A program made the translations under genes and the position numbers. DNA of 64,000 nt from NCBI RefSeq assembly GCF_026013615.1, contig NZ_JAPDPI010000019.1:42392-106391 (forward strand), read 5' to 3'. Shown here piece by piece: positions 1 through 8,234 of this stretch; position 1 is the first letter of the stretch, and each line of letters starts with the position of its first letter. The stretch comes from Plebeiibacterium marinum. GTDB lineage: Bacteria; Bacteroidota; Bacteroidia; Bacteroidales; Marinilabiliaceae. Below the pieces are notes generated by a model. It made no database searches. It was given only the letters and a program-made list of their open reading frames with translations, and was not told where the DNA came from.

Positions 1-551
1 TCAACATCCTGCTTTTCCGTAAAATCAAATTCACCAAAGGTAGATTTTTCCTTGTGCAGTATCAGGTAATATATGCCAGCAATAAAAAAGGCATAAATCA
101 TGTTGGCGTTGATGTTATATCTGTTGAATACATCGCGGGCCTGCGAGTATAATCCCTCGGCAAGTATCTCTCTTTGGATGGCAACCGAAGTGGTAAAGCC
201 TTCCTTGTCTCCCAGTTCCCAAATTAAGAACTGCTGAAGCTCTTCATTGTTGTAAATATCGTTAAACTGGTTAATAAGGAGCCCTTTCATAAACTCACGG
301 TGGTCTTCAATCTGGTGCCCCTCCAGTTTCGACAGGTTTTTAAGCCAATAGTCCTGTTGGTTGATATAGGCTTTTAAAAGTCCGTCAAAATCAGTATAGT
401 GGCGGTAGATAAAAGCTTTGTCTACTCCTGATTCTTCTGAAATTAAGTTGATGCTTAATTTGGAGTACCCTCTCTCTTTGAGTACCAGCCCAATGGTCTT
501 GATTAACTTGAGTCTTGATGCAATTGCTTTTTTTTCTCTTATGCTAGGCAT
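1..551 (-). CDS. TetR/AcrR family transcriptional regulator (C-terminus cut by window edge)
   Basis: An open frame of 183 codons starts at the ATG at 551-549 and runs off the left edge without a stop, so the gene is partial. Residues about 8-55 look like a TetR N-terminal HTH domain, with the typical end 'SGVDKAFIYRHYTDFDGLL'. The remainder is helical, as expected of the ligand-binding domain. It lies 79 bp downstream of the alpha-oxoamine synthase gene on the same strand, so the two may be cotranscribed, and it may regulate lipid or envelope genes; the ligand cannot be read from the sequence. The HTH assignment is firm; the target is unknown. Confidence 0.85.
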   Translation of the reverse strand, partial: MPSIREKKAIASRLKLIKTIGLVLKERGYSKLSINLISEESGVDKAFIYRHYTDFDGLLKAYINQQDYWLKNLSKLEGHQIEDHREFMKGLLINQFNDIYNNEELQQFLIWELGDKEGFTTSVAIQREILAEGLYSQARDVFNRYNINANMIYAFFIAGIYYLILHKEKSTFGEFDFTEKQDV

Positions 552-630
552 TTTGTAAATGATTATTGTGTTTATTAAAAGGTTTACAGTTATTGGTTTT
601 CAATGTCTGAGCAGGGTTCCTGGGAGCGTT

Positions 631-1896
631 TCATGTGTTTCTTGAAATGCCAAGTCCATACTCATTATTGATTTTGGCCAGCAAGTTACAAAATTTATCT
701 AAGTCTGAAAGAGTGTGTTGCGCAGTAACGCTTACCCGAAACCTGGAATCGTTTATTTTTACTGCCGGATAAATAGCCGGGACAACATAAATACCATTTT
801 CTAATAGTTTTCGTGCGGTAGACAGAGTTTTTTCATCATCCCTTATCATTAATGGGGTAATAGGGGTTTCAGAATGGCCGGTGTCGTAACCCATATCAGC
901 GAGTTTTGTTTTCAGGTAATGGGTGTTTTTCCAAAGGTTTTTAATGTGTTCAGGTTCTTCTGAAAACAAGTCGACTGCTTTTGATGCTGCAGCAACAACT
1001 GCCGGAGCCACGGAAACGGAGAAGATGTTGGATCGGGAGAAGTGTCTCATATATTCGATCAGCTTTTCTGAGCCGGCGATATATCCGCCTGCGGTCCCCA
1101 TTGACTTGCTGAAAGTTCCGATAACCAGGTCAACGCGGTTTTCAACGCCAAAATGGTCCAGGGTGCCTTTGCCATCTTTCCCTAATACGCCGGCTCCATG
1201 GGCATCATCAACAAAAACCATGGCGCCATATTTTTCTGCCAGGTCGCAAATATCTGGTAGTTTTGCCAAATCACCGTCCTGAGAAAATACCCCATCAACC
1301 ACTATCGTCATGTTACGGTATTTTCCTTGCGACCTTTTTAAAACCAGCTCAAGGTAATTCATGTCGTTGTGCTTGTATATTTTAACGTTGGTGTTGTTTC
1401 GTAATCCATCGTAAATACTGGCATGTACATACATATCAGCAAAAACAATATCTGCTTTGTTGAACATATTCTGGAATACGCCAATGTTGGCCGAATAACC
1501 TGAGGTAAATAGTATGGCCTTTTCCTGACCGTGCAGGCGGGCCAGTTTTTCTTCCAGTTCTTTGTGAATATCAATATAACCTCCTATTGGCGGTGCGGCA
1601 CAGGTGCCCGCTCCATATTTATCGATGGCATCTTTGGCTGCTTGCTTTACTTTTGGGTGCTGCGATAATCCCAGGTAGTTGTTTGATACAAAGCTCGTGG
1701 TTTCAAAGACTTCATGGGTGTAGTAATCCTTTACAGTCATTTTGTTGCCTACTGCTGATTGTGCCATAAAGCCATAAGGATAAGTTTTGTTGTGGTTAAA
1801 CTGCTCCTTAAATCTTTCAAAGTTTTCTACTGATGCATGGGTATCCATATCCGGAATATCGATAAACTCCCTCATGCTCATAAATTGTTTTTCCAT
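631..1896 (-). CDS. Alpha-oxoamine synthase family PLP enzyme (serine palmitoyltransferase or cysteate acyltransferase type)
   Basis: This 421-residue protein has the full fold-type I aminotransferase layout of the alpha-oxoamine synthases, which condense an amino acid with an acyl thioester and release CO2. Visible motifs are 'TSGYSANIG' (131-139), 'DDAHGAGVLG' (230-239) and the PLP-lysine motif 'GTFSKSMGTAGGY' with Lys264. Bacteroidota use such enzymes for sphingolipids (serine palmitoyltransferase) and for sulfonolipids/capnine (cysteate plus fatty acyl). Both fit better than AONS (BioF) or KBL because of the long N-terminal region and the absence of biotin or threonine genes nearby. A TetR gene follows downstream. 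Substrate choice between serine and cysteate is not decided by the sequence alone. Confidence 0.8.
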   Translation of the reverse strand: MEKQFMSMREFIDIPDMDTHASVENFERFKEQFNHNKTYPYGFMAQSAVGNKMTVKDYYTHEVFETTSFVSNNYLGLSQHPKVKQAAKDAIDKYGAGTCAAPPIGGYIDIHKELEEKLARLHGQEKAILFTSGYSANIGVFQNMFNKADIVFADMYVHASIYDGLRNNTNVKIYKHNDMNYLELVLKRSQGKYRNMTIVVDGVFSQDGDLAKLPDICDLAEKYGAMVFVDDAHGAGVLGKDGKGTLDHFGVENRVDLVIGTFSKSMGTAGGYIAGSEKLIEYMRHFSRSNIFSVSVAPAVVAAASKAVDLFSEEPEHIKNLWKNTHYLKTKLADMGYDTGHSETPITPLMIRDDEKTLSTARKLLENGIYVVPAIYPAVKINDSRFRVSVTAQHTLSDLDKFCNLLAKINNEYGLGISRNT

Positions 1897-2281
1897 ACTA
1901 TTAAAAATTATAACGATGATTATTTTAGTTCGTTTTTACAATAATAGTAAATAGATGCAAGTATTTGTTTTAATAATTGACTTTCATGGCGGTAGTTTGG
2001 TATCGCCCTTTTTATGAGTGTGTTTTTGTTTTTGAAATAGTAGTGGAGGTCTTTGTGTTTTATGGGATAAATGTGTTGGTTGGTTTATTTATATGTAATT
2101 TAACGAACCATAAAGTATGAAAAATAAATAATGTTATTATTTTTGATGTCGATTTGATTCCATAAGATTATAGAATCCCTACTATAGATTATCCTGAAGG
2201 TGAGAGATGAAGTGTTGCATAAACGGATTGCAATTTCATCATCACCTTTTTTTCTGCATAAAAATTGGGTGATGGAATTAA
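1897..2281. other. Intergenic region, 385 bp
   Basis: This A/T-rich spacer holds the promoter region of the alpha-oxoamine synthase. No ORF or RNA gene is apparent. The right end contains a stem-loop (listed separately) just past the stop of the OhrR-like gene. Confidence 0.5.
2240..2274 (-). terminator. Stem-loop downstream of the OhrR-like gene
   Basis: CATCACC and GGTGATG arms, extended by T-run/A-run pairing inside, lie 8 bp after the minus-strand stop codon. It could end the OhrR transcript, although no clear U-tract follows on the minus strand. Confidence 0.4.
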
Positions 2282-2722
2282 TTATTTGGACAAAAGATTA
2301 ATAATATCGTAGAGGCTTTGTTTGAGTGTTAATAAGTCATCCAGTTTAATGTTGCTGTTTAACAGGCGTTTTGCAAGTTCTTCAGGAATTTTTGAAGCTT
2401 TTTCTTGTAGCTCCTTGCCTTTGTTGGTTAGCTGCACAAGTACTTTCCGCTCGTCTTTGTCCGAACGACTTCTGTAAATCAGGTTTTGCTGCTCCATTCG
2501 TTTAAGCAGCGGCGTTATGGTATTGGTATTGAGGATCAGTTTTTTTGCAATATCATTAACCCCAAGGCAGTCATTCTCCCATAAAACCATTAAAACTAAA
2601 TATTGTGGATAAGTGATGGATAAACTGTCTAAAAATGGTTGGTATTCCCTTGTGATCAACCTTGATGCTGCGTAAATAGGGAAGCACAATTGATTTTTCA
2701 GTTTAAGCTGTTCGTATGCCAT
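2282..2722 (-). CDS. MarR family regulator, OhrR-like peroxide sensor
   Basis: The 146-residue protein has the MarR winged-helix organisation: N-terminal dimer helix, then HTH and wing around residues 50-95 ('NTNTITPLLKRMEQQNLIYRSR' region). The N-terminal 'NQLCFPIYAASRLI' places a cysteine at position 13, matching the reactive cysteine of OhrR organic-hydroperoxide sensors ('LENQLCFALYSASR' in the family). It sits 70 bp downstream of a glutathione peroxidase gene on the same strand, which agrees with a peroxide-response role. A 17-bp palindrome lies just upstream of its start, a plausible autoregulatory operator. Whether it also controls the peroxidase is inference. Confidence 0.85.
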   Translation of the reverse strand: MAYEQLKLKNQLCFPIYAASRLITREYQPFLDSLSITYPQYLVLMVLWENDCLGVNDIAKKLILNTNTITPLLKRMEQQNLIYRSRSDKDERKVLVQLTNKGKELQEKASKIPEELAKRLLNSNIKLDDLLTLKQSLYDIINLLSK

Positions 2723-2761
2723 GTTAAATAGTTATGGAGAATGAACTGCAATATTACAAAA

Positions 2762-2778
2762 AATTGAATAATTCAATT
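2762..2778. promoter_or_regulatory. 17-bp palindrome upstream of the OhrR-like gene, candidate operator
   Basis: The sequence is AATTGAAT-A-ATTCAATT, perfectly symmetrical, 40 bp upstream of the regulator's start codon. Its size and A/T-rich symmetry match MarR/OhrR-family operators in general, so autoregulation is likely but unproven. Confidence 0.55.
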
Positions 2779-2792
2779 TAGTGAGGCCTGTT

Positions 2793-3422
2793 TTATAGGG
2801 CAATTTCTTTTAAAAAGCCATCCTCCAAAGGGGAAACGGAAGGCCCGAAATAGTGAGTCAATATACCATTTTCATCAACCAGGTATTTGCTAAAATTCCA
2901 GTCGGGTTCATGATCGTTCCAGCCGTTTAACCCCTTGCTCGAAAGCCATTTGAAAATCGGCTGTTGGTTTGTTTTTGGGGTTACACAACCTTTAGGGGCA
3001 ACAGGGAATGTTACTCCATAGTTGATGGTGCAGAATTGAGCTATTTTTTCATCATCACCTTTTTCCTGGTTTGCAAAATCGTTAGAGGGGAAAGCTATTA
3101 TCTGTAATGTTTTGCCAAATTTTTCATGTAGTGTTTGTAGTTCTTTGTATTGCCCTGTATAGCCACAATCGGAAGCTGTGTTTACAAGCAAAACCTTTTT
3201 GCCTTTGTAATCTGAAAAGTCAATTACAGTGCCGGTTTTTAAGGTCAATTTCAAGTTGTAAAAAGAGTTTTTAGGACTGGTTTTGTCTGGGTTGGCTATC
3301 ACAACCCCGTTTTTTCCTTTTTTCCCGATTTTGCGTATCGTGGGATACAACTTTCGTAGCAGTCTTTGCTTAAATGTTTCCTGCTTTACCTTGCTGGTAG
3401 TGTTTGAATCATTTGTTTTCAT
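2793..3422 (-). CDS. Glutathione peroxidase family thiol peroxidase
   Basis: It reduces hydrogen or organic peroxides with a thiol donor. The 209-residue protein has an unusually long N-terminal extension (about 55 residues, basic) before the GPx fold. The peroxidatic Cys86 lies in 'NTASDCGYTGQYKELQ'; Gln119 in 'FPSNDFANQEKG' and Trp175-Asn176 in 'WNFSKYLVD' complete the catalytic tetrad. The Cys of the usual 'FPCNQF' motif is Ser here. Bacterial members usually use thioredoxin rather than glutathione. The ATG at 3422 is retained because the promoter and two palindromes lie directly upstream; a shorter start could also be used. It sits upstream of the OhrR-like gene and is probably peroxide inducible. 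Confidence 0.88.
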   Translation of the reverse strand: MKTNDSNTTSKVKQETFKQRLLRKLYPTIRKIGKKGKNGVVIANPDKTSPKNSFYNLKLTLKTGTVIDFSDYKGKKVLLVNTASDCGYTGQYKELQTLHEKFGKTLQIIAFPSNDFANQEKGDDEKIAQFCTINYGVTFPVAPKGCVTPKTNQQPIFKWLSSKGLNGWNDHEPDWNFSKYLVDENGILTHYFGPSVSPLEDGFLKEIAL

Positions 3423-3462
3423 AAAGAAATATTTAATTGATTATTTTAATCAAGAGATAAAA

Positions 3463-3512
3463 TGTCGTGCACGACACAAAAGTAATAAATATTTAATATG
3501 TCGCAAGCGATA
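3463..3512 (-). promoter_or_regulatory. Glutathione peroxidase promoter with two operator-like palindromes
   Basis: On the minus strand a TACTTTTG -7 box (3484-3477) lies exactly 19 nt from a CTTG -33 element (3507-3504), matching the Bacteroidota promoter layout. The perfect palindrome TGTCGTGCACGACA (3463-3476) abuts the -7 box, and a second, one-mismatch palindrome TGTCGCAAGCGATA (3499-3512) covers the -33 element. Their shared TGTCG half-sites and positions suggest cooperative repression, by a regulator that the sequence does not identify. Confidence 0.65.
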
Positions 3513-3691
3513 TAAAAAGGTTTCTTTTGAATTTGTTTGATTATAAAATAATACTTGAGTAATTGGCGAAATGGTTTAAGTGCATGTGAAGGAGTGACTT
3601 GCGAATTTATGTGTGTGATAAAAGCATATTTGTGAACTTTTATCTCAACCCTTTCGTGTTGGTTATCTTTTTTAGGATAGGGGGCAAAACA

Positions 3692-3761
3692 AGAAACCTC
3701 CAGTGTTTAATCGGGCGCGAATGATAATGTTATAATATTGCCCAAACACTGGAGGTGTTTC
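3692..3761 (-). terminator. Long stem-loop downstream of the DUF4914 gene
   Basis: Arms of about 17 bp (AGAAACCTCCAGTGTTT and its complement with one bulged base) enclose a 35-nt loop, 30 bp beyond the minus-strand stop. On the minus strand it is followed by a T-rich tract, so it probably ends the DUF4914 transcript. Confidence 0.55.
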
Positions 3762-3790
3762 TATTTTAATACAAACCTGTTTCTTTGTTC

Positions 3791-5719
3791 TTATAGGTTT
3801 TCTATGGTTTTAAATGAATACTCATATTCAAAACTCATAGGAACAATCTTGTTGTACTCATCAATGGATGCATCGTTTAGGCAGGCCTCAATAATGCGCC
3901 TTCCTGTATCCAGTAATCCTGGTTGTAAGTATTGCTTCAACTCTTTTTTGAAGAATTCAGTAAGCTCTGCAGCTCCTGCATCGTAACCTTCAACCCCTAC
4001 TTCTGGCTGTTTGTATACTTTCAATAATGGTTTAGGAATCTTCGCTCCTTCAATGGTAAGGTAGTTTAACTCGTAACCCAATAACGGACAACGGGAATCC
4101 TGATATTGGTCTTCGCGTAGTTTGGCAGCACCACGGCGAGTCATATACTCACGCATTAACAGCTGGGGCTTAAAACCAACCTTCCATACACCAATATTTT
4201 GGTTAGGCACCAAAGTAAAGGTGGTGCGTGGGGTATCAATGATTTGCTTTAGCAGCATGTTGGCGTGGTCTACCATTTTACCGGTTGCAAATGGCCAGTA
4301 CGATCCAACACCCTCGCTTTGCATAGTGCCATCACTTACAATACTTGGGTTTTTATGGCCGCGAGGTGCAACCAGGCGCCATAGCCATGCCAATGCAGGT
4401 GGTAAGATATGGAACATACCCGCAATACCGTAGCTTGGCTCACCTTTGGTACATTGCGGTGCACGTAATCCAAAGCTACGCACATCAACCGCTACGGGAC
4501 GGTCAATTACATTTGGCATAATTTTACGGGGGATTACCACACGTGGGTTCGGACATTTTTTACCTGGCTCGTCTTCAATGTGATCCCAGATTAATGCTGT
4601 AGAGTCCGGGTTGGTATTGATGTTTAAGAACAACAAAGGCTCTTTAGGTGTGATGGTGGTCTTTTCCAGTGTTGGGTCGTCGCCATACTGGTTTACCGAA
4701 TCAACACGAACAAACCATGAGTTTTCTGCATCTACAATACGCAATTTTCCGTCTTTTTCCTGTACAGATGGGTGACAGAAGGCCATATCGTCGGCAACGG
4801 GACGGAAAGCACATGACTTTGGAATTTCAATATGCTTGGTTTCTCCTGTAACAGAGTTTTGTCCTAATAATACGGCTCCTTCCGGCTCGCGTAAAATATG
4901 TTGGTGCAACTCTGATTTACCACCGCCCGAGGCACCCTCGTGCATAAAAGTAGTAATGTTATCATAAGGTGAAATGGCTTCAACAGCCGAACAGTGCGCT
5001 GTTATCCAGCCCTCTTTTTCTCCTTGTGTCAGCAATACACCATATACGCCTTTTTTGGCCGAAGGGCCTGGGTATAAGTTGTATGAATATAATTCGTGAA
5101 CATCCTCAGTGCGGTTGTGTACCACCACTTGCTTACCATCAAAGTGGGTGTGGCGGAATACAGGGGCTACAAAAATTGATGACTTAATCTCCATACCGTC
5201 CTCAAGCTCTTCCAGCGACTTCATTTCCTGTAACATGGCCAGGCCTAAAGCAAAGAAACCTGCATTGGCCGGGGCAATGGCAATACCCAGCGAGCCAATC
5301 CCTGCGCGACCGGCAAAATAAAAGAACACAGCCAGATCCTGGGCCTTCAACCATTCAAAAGTTTCATCCTGTACCTTTGAAAATTCGTAGCCAAACTTAT
5401 CTTTAAAAAGCGTTTTGTCAGTTGGTTTGTTGTCGGCAATTACCATGGTTCCCGGATCCCTGCGGCGCATATATGGCTCAGTGTAGTTGGCCGAGATCCC
5501 GTTTTTTACACGGTGTACAATGGCTTCGGTGTATTCACCTTTGCCGGGGATATCGTATTTAACCTCAAATTCTAAATTTTCTTTGCCGTTTGTTGCTGCA
5601 TCAGCCAGCTCTTCTGTTGTGTTGAAAAAAGAAACGCTTTTGGCTTCTTTTAGTAAGGTTGAAACGTTTTCTGGCAATGTGATGCCTTTGCCCTTCAATA
5701 CTTCAATTAAATCTGTCAT
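3791..5719 (-). CDS. DUF4914-type protein with PEPCK-like P-loop
   Basis: This 642-residue protein resembles the DUF4914 family, which belongs to the phosphoenolpyruvate carboxykinase/HPr kinase structural group. The P-loop is 'HEGASGGGKSELHQ' (Gly262-Ser269), comparable with the kinase-1 motif of PEPCK, and the pocket is flanked by Asp/His-rich stretches. The family has no assigned reaction known to me, so I give none. It is clearly not the ordinary ATP-PEPCK, which is about 530 residues with a different metal-binding region. No signal peptide is seen, so it should be cytoplasmic. An HTH-cupin regulator gene lies 276 bp upstream on the same strand and may control it. The start at 5719 gives a plausible N-terminus. 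Confidence 0.75.
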   Translation of the reverse strand: MTDLIEVLKGKGITLPENVSTLLKEAKSVSFFNTTEELADAATNGKENLEFEVKYDIPGKGEYTEAIVHRVKNGISANYTEPYMRRRDPGTMVIADNKPTDKTLFKDKFGYEFSKVQDETFEWLKAQDLAVFFYFAGRAGIGSLGIAIAPANAGFFALGLAMLQEMKSLEELEDGMEIKSSIFVAPVFRHTHFDGKQVVVHNRTEDVHELYSYNLYPGPSAKKGVYGVLLTQGEKEGWITAHCSAVEAISPYDNITTFMHEGASGGGKSELHQHILREPEGAVLLGQNSVTGETKHIEIPKSCAFRPVADDMAFCHPSVQEKDGKLRIVDAENSWFVRVDSVNQYGDDPTLEKTTITPKEPLLFLNINTNPDSTALIWDHIEDEPGKKCPNPRVVIPRKIMPNVIDRPVAVDVRSFGLRAPQCTKGEPSYGIAGMFHILPPALAWLWRLVAPRGHKNPSIVSDGTMQSEGVGSYWPFATGKMVDHANMLLKQIIDTPRTTFTLVPNQNIGVWKVGFKPQLLMREYMTRRGAAKLREDQYQDSRCPLLGYELNYLTIEGAKIPKPLLKVYKQPEVGVEGYDAGAAELTEFFKKELKQYLQPGLLDTGRRIIEACLNDASIDEYNKIVPMSFEYEYSFKTIENL

Positions 5720-5752
5720 GTGTCTAAATTTTGTTTTTCAATTGCCACATTC

Positions 5753-5768
5753 CTGTCCGTCCGGACAG
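5753..5768. repeat. Short GC-rich palindrome in an A/T-rich spacer
   Basis: CTGTCCG-TC-CGGACAG lies 34 bp upstream of the DUF4914 start in the spacer to the HTH-cupin gene. It is more G+C rich than its surroundings and could be an operator for the regulator or a dispersed intergenic palindrome. Confidence 0.4.
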
Positions 5769-5995
5769 ACGGGGAACTCGCCAGTTAAATCAGGTGCTGT
5801 TGTGCATTAAAACTCATCCTGGCTCGTTTCATTTTATAATGGTTATATGTTTATTACTACATATCTGTTTTTGGGTGCGAAAATATTTCGGATACAAATA
5901 TATTAATCAAGGCTTAAAAAATGAAGTGGTAATTTATTTAAATTAAGTTAAAATTTACACTATTAAGCCATACTTAATGCAATAGGCAAAAAAAA

Positions 5996-6547
5996 CTAAC
6001 TGAATGATGGGGTTGAAACCAATAAAATCATTGATTCCGTGCTGGTTGTGTTTGTAATTACATGTGGTCTGTTTGCGTTTAAATAAAAGCTGTCGTTTTG
6101 TTCCAGCAAATAGTTTTTGTTCTCCATATCCACCATTACTTTACCGGCTAATACAAATAAAAATGTTTGTCCCGGATGCATATGGATTAACCCTTCGGAA
6201 CTGGCGTTGGGCTTGAGTTTTAGTAGCAAGGTGTCCATGTGTTTGTTGGGGCCGTGGTTCGACAATAAATATGAGGAACAGCCCGAGGCATTTTCTTCTA
6301 CAAATGAAATATCATCAAACTTTTTTAAGGGATTGTTTGATAGGGTTTCGTTTTCACCAATCAGCTCCCCAACGGTAGTGTGTAAATGATCGGCAATCAG
6401 TTTTAAGTTGGTAATAGAGGGCAGTGCTTTTGCTTTTTCAATTTGCGAAAGTGCACTGGAACTGATCCCTACCTTTTTTGCTAACTCGTTGAGTTGCAGG
6501 TGTAATTCTTCTCTTTTGCGTTTGATTCGTTCTCCAAGGCGTTTCAT
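5996..6547 (-). CDS. XRE-type HTH and cupin domain transcriptional regulator
   Basis: The 183-residue protein joins an N-terminal XRE helix-turn-helix (residues about 7-61, 'GISSSALSQIEKAKALPSI') to a C-terminal single cupin barrel (about 105-178, 'HMHPGQTFLFVLAGKVMVDM'). Such regulators bind a small metabolite in the cupin and often control an adjacent catabolic gene. The nearest same-strand gene is the DUF4914 protein. A TATCTTTG -7 box on the minus strand (6578-6571) lies 24 bp upstream of the ATG, although no good -33 element was found at the expected spacing. Confidence 0.85.
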   Translation of the reverse strand: MKRLGERIKRKREELHLQLNELAKKVGISSSALSQIEKAKALPSITNLKLIADHLHTTVGELIGENETLSNNPLKKFDDISFVEENASGCSSYLLSNHGPNKHMDTLLLKLKPNASSEGLIHMHPGQTFLFVLAGKVMVDMENKNYLLEQNDSFYLNANRPHVITNTTSTESMILLVSTPSFS

Positions 6548-6802
6548 GGTATACTATTCAATTTTCGCAACAAAGATACAAATTCGGCAAATCAAACCAT
6601 CAGAGGGGTAAAATATTAAACAATACTTCACATCTATTTACAAATAGTTACATATGGTTGTTGTATAATCATGAGAATTGTCATGTTTTTATGGCCTTTA
6701 TTACTATCAATGCCAATTGTTGCGTTAAGAGTTGTGTGAAGCTTACTTATGCAATGCCGGGAAAAGCAATAATCTTTATAAAAAAAATCTGCCTGATAAG
6801 AT

Positions 6803-7282
6803 ACTATCAGTTTTAAAGTAACCCCTTCTAATTCACCCCTATATCCCCTGAAGGGGACTTTGCCCCTTCCCGGAACCAAAACTTTTACAGCACGTAATAA
6901 CAAAGCTGTAAATCAGAAGCCCCTTTAGGGGTTTGGGGTAGTGCAAGCTGTAAATAATTTTGAGAAACTATCAATTTTAAAGCATAACCCCTTCTAATTC
7001 ACCCCTATATCCCCTGAAGGGGACTTTGCCCCTTCCCGGAACCAAAACTTTTACAGCACATAATAACAAAGCTGTAAATCAAAAGCCCTTTAGGGTTTGG
7101 GGTAGTGCAAGCTGTAACTAATTTTGAGAAACTTTCAATTTTAAAGTAACCCCTTCTAATTTACCCCTATATTCCCTGAAGGGGACTTTGCTTCTTCTCG
7201 AAACCAAAACTTGTACCACTCATAATAACAAAGCTGTAAATCAAAAGCCCCTTTAGGGGTTTGGGGTAGTGCAAGCTGTAAA
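6803..7282. repeat. REPIN-like tandem repeat block A (three copies of a ~165-bp unit)
   Basis: Copies begin at 6803, 6968 and 7132, so the period is 164-165 bp. Each unit has a left arm with CCCCTGAAGGGG, a middle with TTTACAGC and GCTGTAAA 13 nt apart, and a right arm with GCCCCTTTAGGGG then TTTGGGG. The right arm is roughly the reverse complement of the left arm, so each unit is an imperfect inverted repeat. Copy 3 (7132-7282) carries variants such as CTTCTTCTCGAAACC that copies 1 and 2 lack. No coding frame runs consistently through the units. Confidence 0.9.
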
Positions 7283-7318
7283 TCCAGGATCATACACTGA
7301 TAAAAACTTTAAATCATT

Positions 7319-7723
7319 CTAATCAATTGTATATCCCATTTCAGATTCTCTTTCTTTTATTGCCTTCCGAATTTTTAATATTACATTTTCCAACAGCTCC
7401 ATTACTTCTTTATTTGTAAACCTTAAAATTCTAATACCATAAAACTGCATTTCATGTTCCCTGCCACTGTCATACTCTTTCTGTCCTATATGAATCTTCC
7501 CATCAACTTCTATTACTAGCTTTAAACTATGACAATAAAAATCAGCAATAAATATATCTATAGGATGTTGTGCTCTAAATCGGTAGCCTCCCACCTTTTT
7601 ATTCTTCAATTCATCCCATAACAGTTTTTCTGCTGAAGTCATATTCTTTCTTAAAAATTTGGCTTTTTCAAAGATTATAGGCTTTGCCCCATAAAACATA
7701 TTTCTTTCTATAGTATCAGACAT
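7319..7723 (-). CDS. DUF559 family endonuclease-like protein
   Basis: The 134-residue protein matches the DUF559 pattern, a small Vsr/PD-(D/E)XK-type nuclease fold. 'TSAEKLLWDELKNKK' and 'RFRAQHPIDIFIADFYC' are followed by 'LVIEVDGKIH' and 'YGIRILRFTNKEVMEL'. Asp61, Glu72, Asp74 and His78 are candidate active-site residues. It is placed inside the repeat array, with one copy of the same repeat subtype on each side (7132-7282 and 7878-8043). Its biochemical role is unknown; nicking or repair-type cleavage is inference from the fold. The placement suggests a link between the nuclease and the repeats. Confidence 0.85.
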   Translation of the reverse strand: MSDTIERNMFYGAKPIIFEKAKFLRKNMTSAEKLLWDELKNKKVGGYRFRAQHPIDIFIADFYCHSLKLVIEVDGKIHIGQKEYDSGREHEMQFYGIRILRFTNKEVMELLENVILKIRKAIKERESEMGYTID

Positions 7724-7857
7724 AAAGACTTAGAATTTATTATCTATCAAAATCTAATTTAAAGGATATTATCTGGACGCTAGTACAAATTCTAAACTAA
7801 AAATATAATGTTGGCATATTTCTACCCCTGTATCCCCAAAACAGAAGGTGTCAAAGC

Positions 7858-8234
7858 AGATAAATAATTTTGAGAAACAATCAGTTTTAAAGCATACCCC
7901 CTTCTAATTTACCCCTATATCCCCTGAAGGGGACTTTGCTTCTTCTCGAAACCAAAACTTGTACCACTCATAATAACAAAGCTGTAAATTAGAAGCCCCT
8001 TCAGGGGTTTGGGGTAGAGCAAGCTGTGAGTAATTTTGAGAAACAATCAGTTTTAAAGCATACCCCCTTCTAATTCACCCCTATATCCCCTGAAGGGGAC
8101 TTTGCCCCTTCCCGGAACCAAAACTTTTACACACATAATAACAAAGCTGTAAATCAGAAGCCCCTATAAGGGTTTGGGGTAGAGCAAGCTGTAAATAATT
8201 TAGAGAAACTTCCAATTTTAAAGTAACCCCTCTT
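7858..8234. repeat. REPIN-like tandem repeat block B (two copies plus a fragment)
   Basis: Units of the same 165-bp repeat start at 7878 and 8044, and a truncated third starts at 8209. The 7878 copy has the same private variants as copy 3 of block A; the 8044 copy is of the common subtype. A degenerate half-unit precedes the block (about 7825-7877). Together with block A these bracket the DUF559 gene. Confidence 0.88.

Noticed and set aside
4122..5810. Plus-strand frames inside the DUF4914 gene
   Set aside because: They are antisense shadows of the long minus-strand gene.
6634..6903. Minus-strand frame of 89 codons overlapping the repeat
   Set aside because: It runs into the 165-bp repeat unit and its translation shows no family pattern; the frame is by chance.
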